Below, piece by piece: positions 33,841 to 41,839 of a stretch of DNA of 64,000 nucleotides. Each line of letters starts with the position of its first letter. Position 1 is the first letter of the stretch. Source of the DNA: CAVXEF01 sp963827315 (GTDB taxonomy: Bacteria > Planctomycetota > Phycisphaerae > Sedimentisphaerales > Anaerobacaceae); contig CAWHAL010000004.1 in assembly GCA_963827315.1 (NCBI GenBank), forward strand, positions 434,001-498,000. Reading direction: 5' to 3'. The position numbers and the translations under genes were made by a program. Below the pieces are notes generated by a model. The model worked only from the letters and a program-made list of their open reading frames with translations, did not search any database and had not been told where the DNA came from.

Positions 33841-34569
33841 TTAGTTTTGAGATAAAACTCTCAAATACTCTTCCACCGTTTTATAAAGTCCCATCTCCAG
33901 AGCCTCCGCTATGAGGGCATGGCCGATGGAAACCTCAAGTATTCCACGGACGTTACTACAAAACTTTCCCAGATTTTTCAAGTTCAAATCATGCCCGGCA
34001 TTTACCCCCAGCCCGATATCCTGGGCAACCTTCGCCGCGTCCGCATATTCTTTTAATCTGGCTTCGAGGTTCTCATTTGTCCGAAAGGCACTCGCATAAG
34101 GCTCAGTATAAAGCTCAACCCGGTCGGCACCGATTTCTTTAGCCATTCGTATCGCAGCCACATCCGGGTCCATAAACAGACTGACGCGAATGTTTGAATC
34201 TTTCAATCGTTTTATCACCGGCATTAAGCGTTTTTTGTTGGCCTTTATGTCCCAGCCGTGGTCCGAGGTTTGTGCCTCCGGTGTATCCGGCACTAACGTC
34301 GCCTGGTCAGGCTTGACCTCGCAGACAATATCCATATATTTGCCGGTAAATGGGTTGCCCTCGATATTAAACTCAGCGTCGAGCATCTCAGCCAGCTCAT
34401 ACACATCTGAGTATTTTATATGTCTCTCATCCGGCCGCGGATGGACCGTAACTCCGTTGGCACCGGCTCTGATTACGGTCTTCGCCGCCTCCGTAACGCT
34501 CGGTATCCCGATGTTGCGCTGGTTGCGCAATAGGGCGATTTTATTTAGATTGACGCTGAGTTTTGTCAT
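33841..34569 (-). CDS. pdxJ: Pyridoxine 5'-phosphate synthase
   Basis: 242 residues from ATG 34569 (MTKLSVNLNKIALLRNQRNI). Condenses 3-amino-2-oxopropyl phosphate with deoxyxylulose phosphate to give pyridoxine 5'-phosphate. Seen: AGANGVTVHPRPDERHIKYS (~33-52) with the catalytic His, FNIEGNP (~68), VPDTPEAQTSDHGWDI, ADRVELYTEPYA (~150) and LGVNAGHDLNLKNL (~189), then VSIGHALIAEALEMGLYKTV. All are standard PdxJ motifs. The frame remains open upstream to 34635, but that part does not resemble the family. Confidence 0.96.
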   Translation of the reverse strand: MTKLSVNLNKIALLRNQRNIGIPSVTEAAKTVIRAGANGVTVHPRPDERHIKYSDVYELAEMLDAEFNIEGNPFTGKYMDIVCEVKPDQATLVPDTPEAQTSDHGWDIKANKKRLMPVIKRLKDSNIRVSLFMDPDVAAIRMAKEIGADRVELYTEPYASAFRTNENLEARLKEYADAAKVAQDIGLGVNAGHDLNLKNLGKFCSNVRGILEVSIGHALIAEALEMGLYKTVEEYLRVLSQN

Positions 34570-34660
34570 TCTTTGCCCCTCGGCTAACCTCCGTATTATA
34601 CCTCTGCATCGGTCCATATCAACCAAATTACTCAAAACTGCACGTCAGGTGCTACATCTT

Positions 34661-34731
34661 GTCATTCCCGCGCAAGCGGGAATCCATTTCCGCTGTCATT
34701 GCGAGTCCGCCGCAGGCGAACGTGGCAATCT
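34661..34731. repeat. Two adjacent REP-type palindromes
   Basis: ATTCCCGCGCAAGCGGGAAT (34664-34683) is the widespread GTCATTCCCGCG/AAGCGGGAATCC element. CATTGCGAG...GGCAATC (34698-34731), with CCGCC-GCA-GGCG inside, is the second common type. A third small hairpin CTTTGC-AGCGGA-GCAAAG follows near 34754-34771. They fill the space between pdxJ and the next gene. Confidence 0.8.
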
Positions 34732-34825
34732 CCGGCTTTATCACACGCTTTTCTTTGCAGCGGAGCAAAGAGAGGTTATAATGCTTCTGTAACAGTCTTT
34801 ATGTTCTTTGTAGGGAGATTAAGAA

Positions 34826-35173
34826 ATGAAAAAAAATATTGCCTTTCTACTTTTGGGTATCTTTGTAGCTCTGGCGGCTTTACTCTACTTGACTCGATTC
34901 TGTAGCAATGGTCGATACCAAATCGCGTTTGGGAATATTAGAATTAGCCACTTTCAAGTCCTAACTCCAGAAGAAACTGGGCACAAATACGCAGAAAATA
35001 AAACAGAATATGAAGTCGTGCCAGTATGTTTTAAGATCGACACTTTTACCGGTAAGGTCTGGATTTATGAGGAAGGTGATTCTGTGTGGGCCAATGGGGC
35101 TATGGAACAAACGCAGGGATTCAAACCGATATCAAAATACAAGCGTGAACAAATATTAGAAGGGTGGAAGTGA
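34826..35173 (+). CDS. Small membrane-anchored protein, unknown function
   Basis: 115 residues with AGGGAG before the ATG. One N-terminal helix (IAFLLLGIFVALAALLYLT) anchors a beta-rich domain containing EYEVVPVCFKIDTFTGKVWI. The 'FKIDT.TGKVW' strand-turn-strand is common in short bacterial exported proteins of unknown function. No catalytic residues are evident. An accessory gene (HNH protein) follows about 150 bases later. Confidence 0.65.
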   Translation: MKKNIAFLLLGIFVALAALLYLTRFCSNGRYQIAFGNIRISHFQVLTPEETGHKYAENKTEYEVVPVCFKIDTFTGKVWIYEEGDSVWANGAMEQTQGFKPISKYKREQILEGWK

Positions 35174-35325
35174 AAAAATGAACAGCAAAGAAATATAATT
35201 TATAGCTGTTTGTGTTACGAGAGACTTCCATTTTATGATGTACTAAGTCCCAATGACTTTGCTGCTTCCCCTTGAGTGCAATAATATTACGCAGGAAGCG
35301 ACGAGGCTGATTAAAAAGTTAAGGT

Positions 35326-36063
35326 ATGAAAGTGGCTAAAAAGTTTATTAACACACGTTGCGTATACTGTCTTGAATTTTTTGAAGTGCTGACATCAGAT
35401 CACGTTTTCCCCGAAGCGTGGTATCCAGACACAACACCAGAAAATCTCAAAAAGTGGCAAGTGCCCGCTTGCCAAGAATGCAACGGGAAGTACGGGAAAT
35501 TAGAGAGAGACCTTCTCCTCAGGTTCGGACTATGTCTCGACCCTGTAGAGCCGAAGTCTCGTGGAATTACTGACAAGGCGATCAGATCCGTTAAAACAAG
35601 CTGTGCAAAAAGTGACAAAGATCGATACCACCGACAGATGCGGAGAGATAAAGTCCTGAGGGAACTAATCCCACCAGAAGAGGTGCCCAAAGAATCTATC
35701 TTTCCAAATTTCGGTCCATGGCCTGATGCAGCACCTGACGAGCAGTTGGGAGTGCTAGTTTCTGCAGATAAGCTTAAAGCTTTTGGAGAGAAATTAGTTC
35801 GTGGTATATCCTATGTGATTGATAGAAGATACATAGAGCCCAACCACCAGATAGAGATTTTCTTTGTCTATGATGAAAATGCTCAGGAGATTACTAACCT
35901 CATTGAGCGTTTTGGTAAAGAGTACCATTGTGGTCCTGGGATAACTATCGGAGTAGTGTTTGCCTCAGCATTGTTTCCTCCAGATGACCCTCAGAATGGG
36001 CTATTTGCTATTGATATTTGGGGCAGACTTCGTATTTATGCTTCAATACTGCCAGCACCTTAA
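35326..36063 (+). CDS. HNH-endonuclease-like protein
   Basis: 245 residues. A Cys pair CVYC (~12-15), SDHVFPEAW (~29-37) with the HNH His, and VPACQECNGKYGKLERDL (~47-64) with the second Cys pair and Asn form an HNH zinc-finger nuclease core. The other ~170 residues (RYHRQMRRDKVLRELIPPEE, then GVLVSADKLKAFGEKLVRGI) are not recognised and may bind a partner. Such orphan HNH proteins are often mobile or defence-related; no methylase or mobile gene is adjacent. Confidence 0.7.
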   Translation: MKVAKKFINTRCVYCLEFFEVLTSDHVFPEAWYPDTTPENLKKWQVPACQECNGKYGKLERDLLLRFGLCLDPVEPKSRGITDKAIRSVKTSCAKSDKDRYHRQMRRDKVLRELIPPEEVPKESIFPNFGPWPDAAPDEQLGVLVSADKLKAFGEKLVRGISYVIDRRYIEPNHQIEIFFVYDENAQEITNLIERFGKEYHCGPGITIGVVFASALFPPDDPQNGLFAIDIWGRLRIYASILPAP

Positions 36064-36198
36064 CAAGTCGCAGGACTCAAGGCCCTAGTGACAATCAGTA
36101 ATAATGACATTGGGTTGTAACTCCATTGTTTTTGACTAACCGATCTATCTCTTGCCAAACTTGCCTTTTCCGGTTATAAAAATGATTGGTAATTATTA

Positions 36199-36258
36199 TT
36201 TAACCATTTAACCAATTAACCAATTAACTATTTAACCAATTAACCAGTTACTAGTTAC
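36199..36258. repeat. Short AT-rich tandem repeats
   Basis: TTAACCA-type units (TTAACCATTTAACCAATTAA and following) repeat six to seven times with 7-9 base spacing. They run right up to the pgsA start codon, replacing a recognisable Shine-Dalgarno. Confidence 0.7.
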
Positions 36259-36259
36259 T

Positions 36260-36886
36260 ATGAAACTGAATTGGGCCAACAGAATTACTATTACTCGAAT
36301 ACTGCTGATAGTCCCGTTTGTCAGTTGTATGTTGAAGATAAATGACCCCGCTTTGACTCCCACGTTGCAGAACTTCCTGCGCTATATCGCCACCCTCGTT
36401 TTTATGGTTATGGCCTTTAGTGACGTCATAGATGGTTACCTGGCTCGCATAAAAAGGCAGACGACGACGCTCGGCACTTTTCTTGACCCGACCGCCGACA
36501 AGCTCCTTATGGTCTGTGCCTGTCTGCTTTTATCCTCCCGCAGGGCACACGTCGGCAATTTTTTGCTTCCGCCGACAGTCGTGGTCTTGATAATCGGCAA
36601 AGACCTGTTCCTGCTGATTGGCTTTGTCATTATTTATTTCATCACTTCTCAGGTTCACATTGTCCCTGCCCCAATTGGCAAAGTAGCCACCGTCCTGCAG
36701 TCGTCAATGGTAATGGCGATTCTCCTGGCACCGGAGTTCTCCGCTTGCCTGCCGGGCTGGATTTGGTTCCTGCGGGTCCTCTGGTGGTCGGCGGCTGGAA
36801 CCGCTATTTTGGCAACGCTCATTTACATCCGCGATGGAAGTCGCTATATTGAACAGTATGAGCAGGGTCTCGGACAGCGAAAATAA
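36260..36886 (+). CDS. pgsA: CDP-diacylglycerol--glycerol-3-phosphate 3-phosphatidyltransferase
   Basis: 208 residues, about five membrane helices. Makes phosphatidylglycerol phosphate from CDP-diacylglycerol. It opens with NWANRITITRILLIVPFV and carries the complete CDP-alcohol phosphotransferase signature DG-x2-AR-x8-G-x3-D-x3-D in DGYLARIKRQTTTLG with TFLDPTADKLL (~58-83). The remaining helices (VVVLIIGKDLFLLIGFVIIY and VATVLQSSMVMAILLAPEF) fit the family. ATG 36260 follows AT-rich repeats with no good ribosome site. It is about 90 bases upstream of ribBA. Confidence 0.94.
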   Translation: MKLNWANRITITRILLIVPFVSCMLKINDPALTPTLQNFLRYIATLVFMVMAFSDVIDGYLARIKRQTTTLGTFLDPTADKLLMVCACLLLSSRRAHVGNFLLPPTVVVLIIGKDLFLLIGFVIIYFITSQVHIVPAPIGKVATVLQSSMVMAILLAPEFSACLPGWIWFLRVLWWSAAGTAILATLIYIRDGSRYIEQYEQGLGQRK

Positions 36887-36973
36887 TACCTTACTTTTAA
36901 CCCCGGACCTGTACCGCGTATCTATTGTTTTTGTGGTGAGCTTGTCGAACCATATTACTCATTTTGGATAACA

Positions 36974-38215
36974 ATGTCGGCAAAGTTCAGTGAAATCCCG
37001 CAGATTTTGGAAGACCTCCGTCAGGGCAGGCTCATTGTGCTCGTGGATGATGAAGACCGCGAGAACGAGGGCGACCTCGTTTGCGCAGCCGAGATGGTCA
37101 CCCCGGACACGATTAACTTTATGGCTACTTTCGGTCGCGGCCTTATCTGTCTGCCGCTGACTGGTGAGAAATGCGATTCGCTCGCTCTCTATCCTCAGAC
37201 CACCGAAAATACAGCAAGATTTGACACCGCTTTTACTGTCAGTATCGACGCCGCGCACGGAATAACAACCGGCATAAGTGCCGCCGACAGGGCACGAACA
37301 GTCCAGACTGTCATAGCGGATGATGCCAAACCCGCCGACCTTGTTCGCCCCGGCCACATTTTTCCTCTTCGTGCTCGGCAGGGGGGGGTCCTTGTTCGCG
37401 CAGGTCAGACCGAAGGCGCTGTCGATTTGGCACGCCTCGCAGACCTGAAGCCCGCCGCCGTCATTTGTGAGATTATGAACGAAGATGGCTCAATGGCTCG
37501 CGTACCGCAATTGCTGAAATTCTGCAAAAAGCACAACCTCAAAATCACTTCGATTGCCAAGCTCATAGAATACCGTCTCCAGCAGGAAAGCCAAATCAAG
37601 CGAATCGAGCATGTAACTTTGCCTACCGACTACGGGGAGTTTAAGCTTATTGCTTATGAGAGCATAACTTCCGCGGAACCGCATCTGGCACTGTGTAAGG
37701 GTGACATCGGCGAGCTTGATGAGCACGGCTCCCCCATTGAACACGCTGAGCCGGTCCTGGTTAGGGTGCATTCCGAGTGTATGACAGGTGATTTGTTCCA
37801 TTCGCAGCGCTGTGAATGTGGTTATCAGTTGATAACGGCGATGAAGATGATTGAGCAGGCTGGCAAAGGCGCTTTGGTTTATCTTCGTCAGGAAGGCCGC
37901 GGCATCGGCCTGACCAACAAACTCCGTGCCTACAAGCTTCAGGAGCAGGGCCTGGACACCGTTGATGCTAATCTGAAATTGGGCTTTAGGCCCGATAGGC
38001 GGGACTATGGAATTGGTGCTCAAATCCTCCGCGACATCGGCCTGAAAAAAATCCGCATCCTTACCAACAATCCAAAGAAAATAAGTCGCCTTGAGGTCTA
38101 CGGCATAAAAATCGTTGAGCAGATACCATTGAGGGCCCAGCCCGGAAAGCACAACGTACAGTATCTTCGCACAAAAAAATACCGCCTCGGCCACATGCTC
38201 GACGAGGACCTCTGA
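36974..38215 (+). CDS. ribBA: Bifunctional 3,4-dihydroxy-2-butanone 4-phosphate synthase / GTP cyclohydrolase II
   Basis: 413 residues, the standard fused length. Both first-step enzymes of riboflavin synthesis are present. RibB half (~1-205): VDDEDRENEGDLVCAAEMV (~24), FDTAFTVSIDAAHGITTGIS, RPGHIFPLRARQGG and CEIMNEDGSMARVPQL. RibA half (~210-413): VRVHSECMTGDLFHSQRCEC (~258) with the three zinc Cys, LVYLRQEGRGIGLTNKLRAY (~295), DTVDANLKLGFRPDRRDYGI and RILTNNPKKISRL. No FMN riboswitch is recognised upstream. Confidence 0.97.
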   Translation: MSAKFSEIPQILEDLRQGRLIVLVDDEDRENEGDLVCAAEMVTPDTINFMATFGRGLICLPLTGEKCDSLALYPQTTENTARFDTAFTVSIDAAHGITTGISAADRARTVQTVIADDAKPADLVRPGHIFPLRARQGGVLVRAGQTEGAVDLARLADLKPAAVICEIMNEDGSMARVPQLLKFCKKHNLKITSIAKLIEYRLQQESQIKRIEHVTLPTDYGEFKLIAYESITSAEPHLALCKGDIGELDEHGSPIEHAEPVLVRVHSECMTGDLFHSQRCECGYQLITAMKMIEQAGKGALVYLRQEGRGIGLTNKLRAYKLQEQGLDTVDANLKLGFRPDRRDYGIGAQILRDIGLKKIRILTNNPKKISRLEVYGIKIVEQIPLRAQPGKHNVQYLRTKKYRLGHMLDEDL

Positions 38216-38224
38216 TTTCTAAAT

Positions 38225-38251
38225 CACTCCTGCCTCGCCGGCAGGGGAGTG
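38225..38251. repeat. Palindrome overlapping the ribosome site of the radical SAM gene
   Basis: CACTCC-TGCC-TCGCC-GGCA-GG-GGAGTG forms a stable hairpin between ribBA and the next gene. Its right arm contains AGGGGAG, which serves as the Shine-Dalgarno for ATG 38256. Confidence 0.75.
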
Positions 38252-38255
38252 AGCA

Positions 38256-39335
38256 ATGCCACAGACTATGAACCAGCAAATGCCGCACATTATAGCTTTT
38301 GAAGTCACTCGTCGATGTTTGCTTGATTGCCCCCACTGTCGCGCAGCTGCTGGCCCAGCCGAGGACCCAATGGAGTTGACAACCACCCAGTGCAAAAAGA
38401 TACTCAAGTCTGTCGCGAATTTCGCAGCTTTATCCGCCGTGGCGGACTTGTCTCGGCAAAAACGCAAGCCACTGATAATTCTCACGGGCGGCGAACCAAT
38501 GCTCCGCAGCGATATCTGTGACCTCGTCCGATACGGTCGAAAGTTAAATATGAAAATGGCATTGGCTACCTGTGGATATGCCATCAATGACCAATCCATC
38601 GCCAAACTAAAAAAAGCCGGCCTCTCCATCTTGTCTTTTTCCATCGATGGCGACAGCGCCCAATCTCACGATGCCTTCAGGAACAGCCCCGGCTCTTTTG
38701 AAGTGGCCGTGAACGCCGCTAAAACCGCTCGCAAAGCACGCGTCCCATTCCAGATTAACACCACAATTACAAGGCAAAACGCCGACGAGCTTGTCACCAT
38801 TGCTGAATTAGCCGAAGAACTCGGAGCTCGCTGTTTTAACGTATTCATACTTGTACCGACCGGCAGGGCAAAACAAATCGCCGATGAAATTCTTGACCCT
38901 GTGGAGTATGAAACGCTCCTGCACGAGTTGCTCCGGCTCAAACTCGAATCGAAGATCGAAGTCCGTCTTACCTGTGCGCCTCAGTTCGCCAGAATCGCCA
39001 GGCAGCAAAAGCTCGAAAAACTGACAGGACCCGTCAGCGGCTGCATAGGCGGCGGAGTTTTCGGCTTTATAAGTTATCGCGGTGACGTCCAGGCCTGCGG
39101 CTTCCTCGATGTATCCGCCGGAAACTTGTTCGAGAAAGGCCAAAGCTTCAAAAAAATCTGGACCAAATCCGAATTCCTCAAAAACCTGCGAGACCTCTCG
39201 CAATACAAAGGAAACTGCGCAATCTGCGAATATTCTGCCGTTTGCCGTGGCTGCAGGGCACGCGCTTATGCGGCAACCGGAGACTATCTCGTTTCAGACC
39301 CTCTTTGCAAATATCAGGCCGGAGGTTTGAAATGA
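38256..39335 (+). CDS. Radical SAM/SPASM heme-synthesis protein of the AhbC/AhbD/NirJ family
   Basis: 359 residues. Radical SAM cluster CLLDCPHC (C-x3-C-x2-C, ~21-28) with IAFEVTRRC before it, ILTGGEPMLRSDI (~68) and SFSIDGDSAQSHD. The C-terminal auxiliary-cluster region has GCIGG, ACGFLDVSAGNLFE and CAICEYSAVCRGCRARAYAA followed by SDPLCKY. The next gene, overlapping by 4 bases, is a siroheme decarboxylase, so this enzyme most likely acts in the siroheme-to-heme (Ahb) pathway, as AhbD (coproheme decarboxylation) or AhbC. Only one such radical SAM gene is in the window, so the other is expected elsewhere. Confidence 0.85.
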   Translation: MPQTMNQQMPHIIAFEVTRRCLLDCPHCRAAAGPAEDPMELTTTQCKKILKSVANFAALSAVADLSRQKRKPLIILTGGEPMLRSDICDLVRYGRKLNMKMALATCGYAINDQSIAKLKKAGLSILSFSIDGDSAQSHDAFRNSPGSFEVAVNAAKTARKARVPFQINTTITRQNADELVTIAELAEELGARCFNVFILVPTGRAKQIADEILDPVEYETLLHELLRLKLESKIEVRLTCAPQFARIARQQKLEKLTGPVSGCIGGGVFGFISYRGDVQACGFLDVSAGNLFEKGQSFKKIWTKSEFLKNLRDLSQYKGNCAICEYSAVCRGCRARAYAATGDYLVSDPLCKYQAGGLK

Positions 39336-40306
39336 CTCTCCGTTTAACTAAACTGCAGAAGCAATTATGCATTACCCTTCAGGACGGCCTGCCGATTTGC
39401 CGAAGACCATTTGACGATATAGCAAAGTTTTTGGGTACTACCGAGCTTACGGTCCTTCAGCAAACCACCTGCTTAAAATCAGCGGGGGTTATCCGCAGGA
39501 TTGCTGCGCTCATAAATTATCAAACCCTTGGAATGTTGACCACGCTGGTGACCGCACATATCCCCGAGGAAACCCTCCCGGAGGTTACCGCTGCGGTCAA
39601 TTCCCTCGAAAACGTCTCTCACAATTATCTCCGCACTCATTACTACAATTTATGGTTCACTCTCCAGGCCGCATCCTTCGAGGATGCTGACATCACGCTT
39701 ACCAAGCTCTCTGCCCGTTTCGGCCTCGATTTTCACAGCCTCCCTGTCGAGCAAGTCTTCAAACTGGATGTCCGTTTTGACCCTGACAATCAAAACGAGT
39801 TACTTGATAGTGCCCCGCAGATGTCCACATACGAAATTGTTTGTCTAAACGACAGTGAAAAACTTCTCCTCACAAAATTACAAAGCGATTTGCAGGTCAT
39901 TTCAAGGCCCTTTGACTTCTTGTGCAGCAAAGACGCGGCTGTCGAGGATGTCTTACGCCTTCTCGCCGAACTAACCGATAAAGGCGTCATCCGCCGAATA
40001 GCTGCCGTTATTGACCAGCATAAGCTCGGATTTGTCGCCAACGTATTATTTGTCGCCAAAGTCGGCCACGACAGAATTGTCGAGGCTGGCAATGCACTCG
40101 CCCGCTTTGGCATCGTCAGCCACTGTTACGAAAGACGCACCTTCGAAAACTGGCCTTACAATCTCTTTGCAATGATGCACAGCCGCAGTATGGGCGAAAT
40201 TCAGCGCACAATTGATAAATTCACCCAGACCCAAAAAATAGATTCCTTCGAACTGCTGCCGACCGCTGCCGAACTAAAAAAGCAGCCCGTCAAATACCGC
40301 TTCTAA
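39332..40306 (+). CDS. Fused siroheme decarboxylase AhbA-AhbB (NirDL-like)
   Basis: 324 residues from ATG 39332, with GGAGG upstream; the start overlaps the stop of the radical SAM gene. Two Lrp/AsnC-like modules lie in tandem. Module 1 (~1-155): LQDGLPICRRPFDDIAKFLG, AGVIRRIAALINYQTLGMLT, NYLRTHYYNLWFTLQAASFE. Module 2 (~165-324): LQSDLQVISRPFDFLCSKDA, KGVIRRIAAVIDQHKLGFVA, CYERRTFENWPYNLFAMMHS. The paired GVIRRIAA...N/DQ.LG and 'YN.(W/F)' signatures are those of AhbA and AhbB, which are usually separate chains. Decarboxylates siroheme to 12,18-didecarboxysiroheme. Confidence 0.88.
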   Translation: MTLRLTKLQKQLCITLQDGLPICRRPFDDIAKFLGTTELTVLQQTTCLKSAGVIRRIAALINYQTLGMLTTLVTAHIPEETLPEVTAAVNSLENVSHNYLRTHYYNLWFTLQAASFEDADITLTKLSARFGLDFHSLPVEQVFKLDVRFDPDNQNELLDSAPQMSTYEIVCLNDSEKLLLTKLQSDLQVISRPFDFLCSKDAAVEDVLRLLAELTDKGVIRRIAAVIDQHKLGFVANVLFVAKVGHDRIVEAGNALARFGIVSHCYERRTFENWPYNLFAMMHSRSMGEIQRTIDKFTQTQKIDSFELLPTAAELKKQPVKYRF

Positions 40307-40354
40307 ATCACCGCTTGATTTGTAATAGTGTTTCTGGTAATAAATCGCTGCGAT

Positions 40355-41839
40355 ATGAAAACCGGAGTAAAAAAATTATTCGTTGCCGCGGCTCTTACTG
40401 TCAGCCTTATCACTACAGTCTCAGCAGACTTGGCAACGCAAATCAACGGCATTATCAATCAACCATCGCTGAAAAAAGTCCAGTTCTCTGTCTGTATCGC
40501 AGAGGCTAATACCGGCCGGATGGTTTATAAATACAACGAAACAAAACCGATGCTGCCTGCCTCGAATATGAAAATAATCATCACAGCAGCGGCTCTAAAA
40601 TATCTCGGACCGGATTACCAATACAAAACACAAATCGGTCTCTGCGGCGATACACTGATAGTCTTTGGTAGTGGCGACCCATTACTGGGCGACAGAGACA
40701 CCGATGCCGAGCATAACCGAAAGCCCGGCTGGTTATTCGAGAACATCGCCGCGGCACTGAAGCAAAATGGCGTTACCGCCGTAAATGACATCCTAATTGA
40801 TAGTACCGTATTCGACGACCAGCGGGTCCACCCCCATTGGCCCGCAAAAGAGCTTAATCGCGGGTACGCCTGTGAAGTGGCAGGCCTGAATTTCAACGCC
40901 AACTGCATAGATATCCGTGCAGAGAACATAAATGGTAAAACCACCGTCTTTATTGAACCTCCGACTAACTTCATAAAGGTTATCAACAAGGTTACTCCAA
41001 TATCAAATGGCAAAAGCATCCTGAACGCTTACCGAACCAAAGAAGCTAACAAAATCGTCGTCGAGGGTAAATGCAGGGATAAGATGGGGCCGTTTGTCAT
41101 CGCCATCGAACAACCACCGGCATTTTTCGGCTCCTTATTGGCAGAAAACCTTGCTAAAGCAGCGATAGTTACAAACGGCCGGATTATCGGGGGGGAAAAA
41201 AACGAAGACTGTGATTTCAAATTGCTCTATGAATATACAACGCCGATAACTGATTGCCTGAAACGCTGCAACAGGGATAGTTTCGGCCTTGCCGCCGAGG
41301 CCCTGCTTAAAACAATTGCCGCCCAGAGCGAGCCGGACAAAAAAAACGGCTCCTGGGCCAAAGGCCGAACCATAATCTCACAATATCTGCTTGAACTCGG
41401 CATACCAAAGGAAGAATTTTACATCGACGACGGCAGCGGCCTGAGCAAAGAAAATAAATTAACCTCGAACGCCGTCACCACCGTTCTGCTCGATGTTTAC
41501 AAAAGCAAACAATGGCCTATGTTCAAAGATTCGCTCGCGGTAGGGGGGGTGGACGGCACAATTACTAACCGTTTCAAAGAGGAAAAATACAAGGGCAGGA
41601 TTCTCGGAAAAACCGGAAACATCACCGGCGTCAAGGCCTTCTCAGGAATTTGCAGTACCGCTCGTGGTGACTATATATTTTCCATCCTGACAAACAACGC
41701 AAACGCCCAGACTCGAAACGCGATAGATGACATAACAAAAGCAATCATCGACGAGGGCGATTCGCAGCCTTATGCCGTCTTCCGCCCCAGCCTCGACAGC
41801 ATCGCAGACCGCAGCATTACGGCCGCAAGTACACCGTGA
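40355..41839 (+). CDS. D-alanyl-D-alanine carboxypeptidase/endopeptidase, PBP4 (DacB) family
   Basis: 494 residues from ATG 40355. Signal peptide (KKLFVAAALTVSLITTVSAD). Serine peptidase S13 landmarks: catalytic SxxK in LPASNMKIIITAAALKYLG (~69-87), DDGSGLSKENKLTSNAV (~355) for the SxN box and GRILGKTGNITGVKAFSG (~419) for KTG. The insert between SxxK and SxN, containing GDTLIVFGSGDPLLGDRD, is the PBP4 extra domain region. Acts on periplasmic peptidoglycan cross-links, which shows that this planctomycete-like genome keeps a peptidoglycan-modifying enzyme. It overlaps the convergent membrane gene by 23 bases. Confidence 0.92.
   Translation: MKTGVKKLFVAAALTVSLITTVSADLATQINGIINQPSLKKVQFSVCIAEANTGRMVYKYNETKPMLPASNMKIIITAAALKYLGPDYQYKTQIGLCGDTLIVFGSGDPLLGDRDTDAEHNRKPGWLFENIAAALKQNGVTAVNDILIDSTVFDDQRVHPHWPAKELNRGYACEVAGLNFNANCIDIRAENINGKTTVFIEPPTNFIKVINKVTPISNGKSILNAYRTKEANKIVVEGKCRDKMGPFVIAIEQPPAFFGSLLAENLAKAAIVTNGRIIGGEKNEDCDFKLLYEYTTPITDCLKRCNRDSFGLAAEALLKTIAAQSEPDKKNGSWAKGRTIISQYLLELGIPKEEFYIDDGSGLSKENKLTSNAVTTVLLDVYKSKQWPMFKDSLAVGGVDGTITNRFKEEKYKGRILGKTGNITGVKAFSGICSTARGDYIFSILTNNANAQTRNAIDDITKAIIDEGDSQPYAVFRPSLDSIADRSITAASTP

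Noticed and set aside
36199..36258. CRISPR-like direct repeats
   Set aside because: Repeats are 7-9 bases with no spacers of constant length; simple AT-rich slippage is enough.
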